Assembly: GCA_904502155.1 (NCBI GenBank)
Contig: CAJGDV010000030.1
Span: 1-11,855 of the forward strand
Direction of reading: 5' to 3'
Length of the DNA: 11,855 nucleotides
Source of the DNA: an uncultured Bacilli bacterium
GTDB lineage: Bacteria; Bacillota_I; Bacilli_A; RF39; UBA660
Under the pieces are notes generated by a model. That model did not search any database, was not told the DNA's origin, and saw only the letters and a list, made by a program, of their open reading frames with translations. The first letter of the stretch is position 1, and every line of letters starts with the position of its first letter. Shown in pieces: positions 7,907-11,855 of this stretch. The position numbers and the translations under genes are program-made.

Positions 7907-8362
7907 CTAATTATTTGACCATACAAATGCTTCACTTGATTTATGTTTATATCCAATTTTAGGATATTTTGATTCTTCATTTGCATCTTCTTCTAATAAA
8001 TAAACTTGAATATCATAAAATTCTAATTCATCTTCTTTTAAAGATTCAACAACAACTGTTGTAAGTTCTTTAGCTTTATTTAGGTCAGTACCATTCTTAA
8101 CTGTAATAATATATTTTATGATTCGACCTGTGATATTAGAATTTACCTTACTTACAATTTCATTTTCTTTAATTTTTTTCATTGTACTATTTAAATATTT
8201 ATCCCCTAATTCTACTTTAGAGATTCCATTTAATCTTGTACCATATTTGTTACCAGAACCAACATTCCATAACATAAAGAATGTTGTAAGTCCAAATATT
8301 ACTATTCCAAAAAATATAATGAAAATAATTATTTCTACTAAATGTTTTTTTACAAACTTCAT
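7907..8362 (-). CDS. Unrecognised single-pass membrane protein, 151 residues
   Basis: I do not recognise this family. A basic N-terminus precedes one strong membrane segment (about residues 9-32), then a polar, probably extracellular domain of about 115 residues. Its alternating hydrophobic pattern (IIKYIITVKNG, LEFYDIQVYLLEE) suggests a small alpha/beta domain, and the tail ends in an aromatic patch (AFVWSNN). GAGGTG five bases before the ATG and a good promoter at 8384-8412 support the start. As first gene of the operon with the SBP-GGDEF receptor and the YihY protein, it could be a partner subunit or accessory of the receptor. That is inferred from position only. Confidence 0.82.
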   Translation of the reverse strand: MKFVKKHLVEIIIFIIFFGIVIFGLTTFFMLWNVGSGNKYGTRLNGISKVELGDKYLNSTMKKIKENEIVSKVNSNITGRIIKYIITVKNGTDLNKAKELTTVVVESLKEDELEFYDIQVYLLEEDANEESKYPKIGYKHKSSEAFVWSNN

Positions 8363-8383
8363 ATCTTCACCTCATCAATAATA

Positions 8384-8412
8384 ATTATACTATAATATTA
8401 TCAAATTTACAA
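8384..8412 (-). promoter_or_regulatory. Promoter of the membrane-receptor operon
   Basis: On the minus strand there is TTGTAA (8407-8412), a 17-base spacer and a perfect TATAAT (8384-8389). Unlike most promoters in the window it lacks a TG extension but has a better -35. It begins just after the T-tract of the YtxH terminator. Confidence 0.7.
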
Positions 8413-8415
8413 TTG

Positions 8416-8448
8416 ATAAAAAGCACATACATCATTATGTATGTGCTT
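8416..8448 (-). terminator. Strong intrinsic terminator of the YtxH operon
   Basis: A perfect 12-bp stem (8437-8448 with 8421-8432; AAGCACATACAT and its complement) has a four-base loop and then a short T-tract on the minus strand. It starts eight bases after the YtxH stop codon. Confidence 0.9.
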
Positions 8449-8456
8449 ATGTATTG

Positions 8457-8861
8457 TTATTTTTTCTCTAATTTTTCTAAAACTTCTTTTGTTACATCAA
8501 TCGCTTTAGCTCTAACATCAGCAGCAGCGCTTTCTAAAATTGGTGTCCCTTTTTCAATAGCAAAATCAACTAATTCATCAGCCATATCTTGAATTTCAAC
8601 AGCTTTCTTTTTAGCTAATTTTAAAACTTTTTCTTTATCTAAATCTTCTAATGCTTCTTTAATTTCAAACATTTTTGCTTCAATGCTTTCTTTAACTTCA
8701 TTAGCATCTACATCTTTTAATTTAGCAAGTAATTCATCACATTTTAATTTTAACTCTTTTCTAGTTTCACTACCAGCCTTTGGAGCAAATAAAACTCCTA
8801 CAGCAGCACCTAAACCAATACCAGCTAAAAACTTACCGAACCCATGTTTCTTTTTACTCAT
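8457..8861 (-). CDS. ytxH: YtxH-domain protein
   Basis: From the chosen start the protein has 134 residues. The N-terminus carries the YtxH signature: a Gly/Ala-rich membrane segment (FLAGIGLGAAVGVLFAPKAG, 11-30) followed by SETRKEL. The rest is a long charged helix with repeated KVLKLAKKKAVEI-like heptads, probably a coiled coil or amphipathic helix. YtxH proteins are small envelope or general-stress proteins of Firmicutes with no defined activity. The ATG at 8859-8861 was chosen because it gives MSKKKHGFGKF and overlaps the upstream stop as ATGAGTAA. Alternative ATGs at 8865-8870 add two or three residues. A start at 8936 is possible by reading frame but would overlap the upstream gene by over 80 bases and lacks family features. 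It is the last gene of its operon. Confidence 0.88.
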   Translation of the reverse strand: MSKKKHGFGKFLAGIGLGAAVGVLFAPKAGSETRKELKLKCDELLAKLKDVDANEVKESIEAKMFEIKEALEDLDKEKVLKLAKKKAVEIQDMADELVDFAIEKGTPILESAAADVRAKAIDVTKEVLEKLEKK

Positions 8862-9141
8862 TTTCATCATTTCCTTTCTTCTTTTTATGAAATATTGTAT
8901 TAATACTTCCTGCAACAATATTTGCAAAATTATCACTAAAATTGCTTATTGCATCGGCAGTATTATCAACAATATTAAATACTCCATCAAGCTTTTTAAC
9001 TTTATTATTTACATCATCTACAACAGCATCAACTTTAATAAGTGTCTTAATTAATTTAATAACTAAAACAATTAATGCTACTACTAATATAATTAATAAT
9101 CCATTTAATATGACAGGAAATATTTCATTTAGTGATTCCAT
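8854..9141 (-). CDS. YtxG/DUF948-like small membrane protein
   Basis: This 95-residue protein has one membrane segment (about 9-31, LNGLLIILVVALIVLVIKLI by pattern). An amphipathic helix follows, with Val/Asp/Asn-rich spacing (VDAVVDDVNNKVKKLDGVF) and a basic-acidic tail. This layout, membrane anchor then coiled coil of 'VD..V..L' type, resembles DUF948 (B. subtilis YtxG), and the immediate YtxH neighbour matches the known ytxG-ytxH gene pair. DUF948 similarity is by pattern and context, not by a scored match. The ATG overlaps the stop of the acidic protein gene by one base (TAATG), with AGGATGG upstream. Confidence 0.78.
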   Translation of the reverse strand: MESLNEIFPVILNGLLIILVVALIVLVIKLIKTLIKVDAVVDDVNNKVKKLDGVFNIVDNTADAISNFSDNFANIVAGSINTIFHKKKKGNDENE

Positions 9142-10112
9142 TATTGTTCACCATCCTTTTTCTCGTACATTTCATCAATTAAGTTAAATAAATCAGAATT
9201 TTCAAGTTTATCTTCTAAATTTAGTTCTTTCTCATATTTGTCATAGTCTTTATTTAATTCATCTTCAACATTTATAGAATCATCATCAAAATTATAACTA
9301 TTTAATAATTTATCAAGCTCATTCATATCATCATCATCATCTAATACTGAGAAAATATCAATTGCTTCTTTTATATCTTCAACTTCTTCTTTTTCAGGTA
9401 ATTCTTCTTTTACCTCTTCTTCTATTTCTTCTTTTACTTCTTCTTTTTTAACTTCTTTTTGTTTCATTTTATTAGATGGTCCAGTAAACATAATTGCATC
9501 TTTATCAATTAATGTTTTTTCTAAATCATCTTCTAATGTACCAAAGGCTTTTTTTCTAATATCATCAACACTTACAGTGTTTATTTCACTATAAACTGTT
9601 GCACTTGTTTTTTTCTTACTTGTTATTTCTTCTTTTTTATAATTTTTATCTAAAACGCCATATACTGGTGAAATAATTGGGGTTGGTTGAAATACCTTTT
9701 TTGTTGGTTCTTCTTTTTTACCATTATAACCAGTTATATTTGGTTTAACTATATTTGGTTGTTCATATTTTTTTTGTCCGTATTCATGTTTTTTGATTTC
9801 TTCTTTTTTTGGTTCTTCTTTTTTTTCTTCTATTTCTTCATCTTTTTTTAATTCACTAAAATCATCATCATCAAAATATGTTGGTACAGAAACTTTTTTT
9901 TCTGGTACTACTGAAATAACATTTTTTTCATCTTCTTCATCTTCATCTTCATCATATTTTGTTATTTTAATTTTTTCTTCTTTTTCTTCTTCTTCATCTT
10001 CATCATCAACAACTGGTTTTGGTATTTTAACTTGTATTACTTCTTTTTTAATTGGTTCATCTTCTTCAACTTCTTCGATAAACATATTTTTAACTTTTTC
10101 TAAGAAACCCAT
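9141..10112 (-). CDS. Acidic, low-complexity protein with conserved-looking islands
   Basis: This 323-residue protein is dominated by Asp, Glu and Lys runs and is probably largely disordered and cytoplasmic, with no signal or membrane segment. Three stretches break the pattern. The first is an amphipathic N-terminal helix (MGFLEKVKNMF). The second is a central hydrophobic motif (FQPTPIISPVYGVLDKN, 141-157) followed by VSVDDIRKKAFGTLEDDLEK (180-199). The third is a C-terminal block with FSVL, LDKLLNSY and LFNLIDEMY. These look like binding motifs, with the N-terminal helix perhaps touching the membrane. I do not recognise the family. The N-terminus recalls SepF-type division proteins, but no SepF domain is present. 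AGGTG (10118-10122), overlapping the stop of the lipoprotein gene, sets the start. Confidence 0.82.
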   Translation of the reverse strand: MGFLEKVKNMFIEEVEEDEPIKKEVIQVKIPKPVVDDEDEEEEKEEKIKITKYDEDEDEEDEKNVISVVPEKKVSVPTYFDDDDFSELKKDEEIEEKKEEPKKEEIKKHEYGQKKYEQPNIVKPNITGYNGKKEEPTKKVFQPTPIISPVYGVLDKNYKKEEITSKKKTSATVYSEINTVSVDDIRKKAFGTLEDDLEKTLIDKDAIMFTGPSNKMKQKEVKKEEVKEEIEEEVKEELPEKEEVEDIKEAIDIFSVLDDDDDMNELDKLLNSYNFDDDSINVEDELNKDYDKYEKELNLEDKLENSDLFNLIDEMYEKKDGEQ

Positions 10113-10120
10113 TTTTTCAC

Positions 10121-10723
10121 CTATCCTTGATCATATTTTATTTCATTATCGCTATTTACATTTCCTTTTGGAGTAAAGATATCATATCTTTCTTCTTTAG
10201 TAGTGAAATAGTCTTCATTTAACATAATTTTTATTACATTACTATTATATTTTATCGTAGATAAAATATAAGTAGCATCTAAAATTGTTTGATTGATATC
10301 TTCTTCTTCAACTAATGCTTCAATCTTAGCATAATTATAAACGAATTCAATTAAATATAATCCTTTAAATTTATTAATTTCAACATACCCAAATTTGTCA
10401 TTTATTTCTAAATATTTGGAATAATATGCATCAGGATTTTCTTTATAACTAAATTCTTTTTTATAATAATAACTATTTATGTCAACATATAAATAATAAT
10501 AATAACCATTTGAATATAGTTTTTCATTATATTCAGTCGTATCTATGTAGTTTACACCACGAGGTCTGTAATATTTATAACCTTTTCCAACGGTATTATA
10601 TAAAGTATTATCTTTTGACAGTACAACATTAATGATTGTATCAATATTATCAGTATCAATTCTAACTATAGTACAACCTGTAAAAATAAATACTGTCAAT
10701 AACATAATTATTATCTTTTTCAT
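10121..10723 (-). CDS. Unrecognised lipoprotein, 200 residues, Tyr-rich
   Basis: The N-terminus MKKIIIMLLTVFIFTGC is a lipoprotein signal: basic start, hydrophobic core and lipobox FTGC with Cys17 as lipidation site. The mature protein would sit on the outer face of the membrane. It is rich in Tyr, Asn, Lys and Asp (for example NGYYYYLYVDINSYYYKK). An alternating strand-like pattern continues to about residue 170, and the tail is polar. I do not recognise the family. AAGGTG four bases before the ATG supports the start. It leads the operon with the acidic protein, the YtxG-like and the YtxH-like genes, an all-envelope set apart from the soluble acidic protein. Confidence 0.86.
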   Translation of the reverse strand: MKKIIIMLLTVFIFTGCTIVRIDTDNIDTIINVVLSKDNTLYNTVGKGYKYYRPRGVNYIDTTEYNEKLYSNGYYYYLYVDINSYYYKKEFSYKENPDAYYSKYLEINDKFGYVEINKFKGLYLIEFVYNYAKIEALVEEEDINQTILDATYILSTIKYNSNVIKIMLNEDYFTTKEERYDIFTPKGNVNSDNEIKYDQG

Positions 10724-10745
10724 ATTACACCTTCTACTTGATTTA

Positions 10746-10754
10746 ATTATATCA
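10746..10754 (-). promoter_or_regulatory. Extended -10 promoter of the lipoprotein-YtxH operon
   Basis: On the minus strand the sequence reads TGATATAAT, a perfect extended -10, about 22 bases upstream of the start codon. No good -35 is seen at 16-18 bases. Confidence 0.6.
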
Positions 10755-10771
10755 AAATTTCATTATTTGAG

Positions 10772-10799
10772 ATAGTATTCTCTTATTTTTACATGTCAA
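10772..10799 (-). promoter_or_regulatory. Possible second promoter upstream of the lipoprotein gene
   Basis: A perfect TTGACA (10794-10799), a 16-base spacer and TACTAT (10772-10777) read toward the lipoprotein gene. The TTGACA is also half of an inverted repeat around the trmB stop, so it may not be a promoter element. Confidence 0.35.
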
Positions 10800-10800
10800 T

Positions 10801-11436
10801 TTACATTTTGACAGCTTTTACCATATAAATATTTTGACCACGATTTTTAAATTTTGTTTCATACTCTGTTGGAATATTATCTTTATAGTCGTCATTATAT
10901 AAATCAAGTGATAATTCTTCTAATTTATAACCTTGATTTACAAATGAAATTAAAGAAAATTCAAATAGTTTTCTATTATCTGTTTTCATAATGATTGTTT
11001 TAGCGTTTTTAAAGATTGACTCATATCTATCTAGAAATTTTTTACTTGATAGTCTTCTATCTTCATGTCTATTTTTAGGCCATGGGTCTGAAAAATTTAA
11101 ATAAAGTACATCTACTTCGTTTTCAAATACTTCTTCTATTTCTTTAGCATCCATACGGATTAATTTTAAATTATTTAACTCTTCTTCTTCTATTTTTTCA
11201 ATAGCTCTTACAATTACACTATCAAATTTTTCTATACCAATAAAATTGATATGTGTATCTCTAATAGCATGATTTTTTATAAAATCACCTTTACCCATAC
11301 CAATTTCGATGTGTAATTCTTTATTATTATTATTAAATATTTTATTCCAGTTTCCTTTATTCTCTTTAGGATTTAAAATAACATATTTACTATTTAAAAT
11401 TGCTTCACTAGCACCTTTTACTTTTCTAAGTCTCAT
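10801..11436 (-). CDS. trmB: tRNA (guanine-N7)-methyltransferase TrmB
   Basis: TrmB uses S-adenosylmethionine to make 7-methylguanosine at position 46 of tRNA variable loops, in the cytoplasm. The 211-residue length is normal. It has the SAM-binding EIGMGKG (44-50), GIEKF (67-71), the catalytic and substrate block NFSDPWPKNRH (114-124), TDN (152-154) and the C-terminal TEYETKF (190-196). The start follows a near-perfect AAGGAGGT about five bases upstream. It is followed by 77 bases before the lipoprotein gene with no convincing terminator, so some read-through into the envelope operon is possible. Confidence 0.97.
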   Translation of the reverse strand: MRLRKVKGASEAILNSKYVILNPKENKGNWNKIFNNNNKELHIEIGMGKGDFIKNHAIRDTHINFIGIEKFDSVIVRAIEKIEEEELNNLKLIRMDAKEIEEVFENEVDVLYLNFSDPWPKNRHEDRRLSSKKFLDRYESIFKNAKTIIMKTDNRKLFEFSLISFVNQGYKLEELSLDLYNDDYKDNIPTEYETKFKNRGQNIYMVKAVKM

Positions 11437-11463
11437 AAATACCTCCTTGTAAGTCCATTTATA

Positions 11464-11472
11464 ATTTTATCA
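11464..11472 (-). promoter_or_regulatory. Extended -10 promoter of trmB
   Basis: On the minus strand TGATAAAAT gives a TGn extension plus TAAAAT (5 of 6 match). A weak TTTATT lies 17 bases upstream. The -10 of the divergent plus-strand gene lies about 30 bases away, so the two transcription units diverge from this 95-base gap. Confidence 0.5.
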
Positions 11473-11500
11473 TAATAAGAACCAAAAATAAAGAAAAGCA

Positions 11501-11506
11501 TATAAT
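11501..11506 (+). promoter_or_regulatory. -10 element of the Met-rich small gene
   Basis: A perfect TATAAT on the plus strand lies 25 bases before the ATG at 11532. No convincing -35 or TG extension is seen. Confidence 0.45.
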
Positions 11507-11531
11507 TTAATTAGAAAAGAGAGTGGTAAAA

Positions 11532-11741
11532 ATGCGAAATTGCGGTATGGGTCAAATGCCTATGTATCCTATGCCAGGCATGCAAGCAATGCCTGGAATG
11601 CAAGCAATGCCTGGAATGCAAACAGGATATAATAATGAATCTTCTCTAAGAGAAGAATTAAATAAATTAGAATCAAGAGTTTCAAGACTTGAAGGTATGG
11701 TTCAAATGCCTCACAATGAATCTAATTTTTATATGGTTTAA
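11532..11741 (+). CDS. Met/Pro/Gly-rich small coiled-coil protein, 69 residues
   Basis: This is the only plus-strand gene. The N-terminal half is rich in Met, Pro and Gly, with 13 Met in 69 residues and a six-residue repeat PGMQAM. Residues 39-57 form a heptad coiled coil, with hydrophobics at 39, 43, 46, 50, 53 and 57. It contains RVSRLE (49-54), which fits the R-h-x-x-h-E trimerisation motif. One Cys (4) is present and there is no signal peptide. A small oligomeric surface, coat or metal-binding protein is conceivable, but I do not recognise it. I chose ATG 11532, preceded by GAGTGG; a GTG at 11523 would add three residues. Real-gene evidence is the -10 upstream, the strong terminator directly downstream and the clean heptad. 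Confidence 0.82.
   Translation: MRNCGMGQMPMYPMPGMQAMPGMQAMPGMQTGYNNESSLREELNKLESRVSRLEGMVQMPHNESNFYMV
11574..11627 (+). repeat. 18-base tandem repeat encoding PGMQAM
   Basis: Two near-identical 18-base units (11574-11591, 11592-11609) are followed by a diverged third (11610-11627, PGMQTG). The first two units differ only at the synonymous first two codons (cca ggc against cct gga). Confidence 0.85.
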
Positions 11742-11744
11742 TAA

Positions 11745-11780
11745 AAAAATAGTGTATTTATACTACACTATTTTTATTTT
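11745..11780. terminator. Bidirectional terminator between convergent genes
   Basis: A perfect 12-bp stem (11745-11756 with 11764-11775; AAAAATAGTGTA and its complement) has a seven-base loop and T-runs on both strands. It ends the plus-strand Met-rich gene and the minus-strand gene entering from the right. The minus-strand stop codon (11774-11776) overlaps its 5' arm. Confidence 0.9.
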
Positions 11781-11855
11781 ACAAGAACTATTCTAAATGT
11801 TTGTGAATACGATCCTGCTTGAGAAGCTGGCGTAAATGCAAATGGTGCTGAGCCA
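11774..11855 (-). CDS. C-terminal end of an unrecognised gene (runs off right edge)
   Basis: The minus-strand frame open to the right edge ends in 26 residues, GSAPFAFTPASQAGSYSQTF then RIVLVK, and a TAA. It is short, but the reading frame, the amino acid make-up and the shared terminator all support a real coding end. The alternating Phe/Tyr/Val pattern suggests closing beta strands of an extracellular or surface domain. The family cannot be told from this fragment. Confidence 0.6.
   Translation of the reverse strand, partial: GSAPFAFTPASQAGSYSQTFRIVLVK

Noticed and set aside
8862..8936. N-terminal extension of the YtxH protein by 25 residues
   Set aside because: It would overlap the upstream gene by over 80 bases, lacks family similarity, and the later ATG gives a typical YtxH start.
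8683..9054. Plus-strand 123-residue reading frame across the ytxG/ytxH-like genes
   Set aside because: It lies antisense to two genes with family features and translation signals and has low-complexity Asn/Ile content.
9141..10112. SepF assignment for the acidic protein
   Set aside because: Only the first dozen residues and the acidic stretch resemble SepF; the conserved SepF core domain is not present.
9793..10176. Plus-strand 127-residue Ser/Phe-rich reading frame
   Set aside because: It is the antisense of the Glu/Asp/Lys-rich gene: GAA and GAT runs read backwards give Ser/Phe runs. No ribosome binding site or promoter supports it.
1..11855. Genetic code 4 (TGA as Trp)
   Set aside because: Every Trp codon I checked is TGG and all genes are full length under the standard code.
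1..11855. CRISPR array, transposon, phage or defence genes
   Set aside because: No direct-repeat/spacer pattern, terminal inverted repeats, transposase, integrase or defence-domain motifs were found on either strand.

Overview
The window is a very AT-rich stretch (by eye well under one third G+C) of a low-GC Gram-positive-type genome. Strong AGGTGA/GGAGGTG ribosome binding sites, a lipoprotein with a lipobox, a prepilin-like protein, a YtxG/YtxH-like pair and a Bacilli-type pyruvate kinase point to Bacilli, Erysipelotrichia or the deep Mycoplasmatota-like gut lineages. The standard code applies: tryptophan is TGG. No complete or partial gene here stops with TGA (eleven TAA, two TAG). Exact taxonomy cannot be fixed from this window.

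Almost everything is on the minus strand, so the description runs right to left. At the right edge is the C-terminal end of an unrecognised minus-strand gene (11774-11855). It converges on the only plus-strand gene, a 69-residue Met/Pro/Gly-rich coiled-coil protein (11532-11741), and the two share a bidirectional terminator. Next is trmB (10801-11436, tRNA m7G46 methyltransferase). A four-gene envelope operon follows: a Tyr-rich lipoprotein, an acidic low-complexity protein, a YtxG/DUF948-like membrane coiled-coil protein and a YtxH protein (8457-10723), ending in a 12-bp terminator hairpin. A three-gene membrane operon (5029-8362) encodes a small anchored protein, a tandem solute-binding-domain receptor with a degenerate GGDEF domain, and a YihY/BrkB-family membrane protein. 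Then come a divergent pyruvate kinase and a GH31 glycosidase in one operon (1114-4953), an unrecognised 258-residue membrane-anchored protein (254-1030), and the N-terminus of a prepilin-like protein running off the left edge (1-201).

The genome is compact. No gene-free stretch exceeds about 100 bases, and gene ends overlap as TAATG or ATGAGTAA. Terminator hairpins often contain the stop codon of the gene they end, and most promoters show an extended -10 (TGnTATAAT). No tRNA, rRNA, CRISPR array, transposase or phage gene is visible.

The most unusual content is three enzyme-family proteins with altered catalytic positions: the GH31 protein has Arg where the acid/base Asp is expected, the pyruvate kinase has lost several hallmark residues, and the GGDEF domain reads NGNEF. 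The Met-rich small protein carries a six-residue repeat and a textbook trimerising coiled-coil motif. These are leads, not a demonstrated new system.
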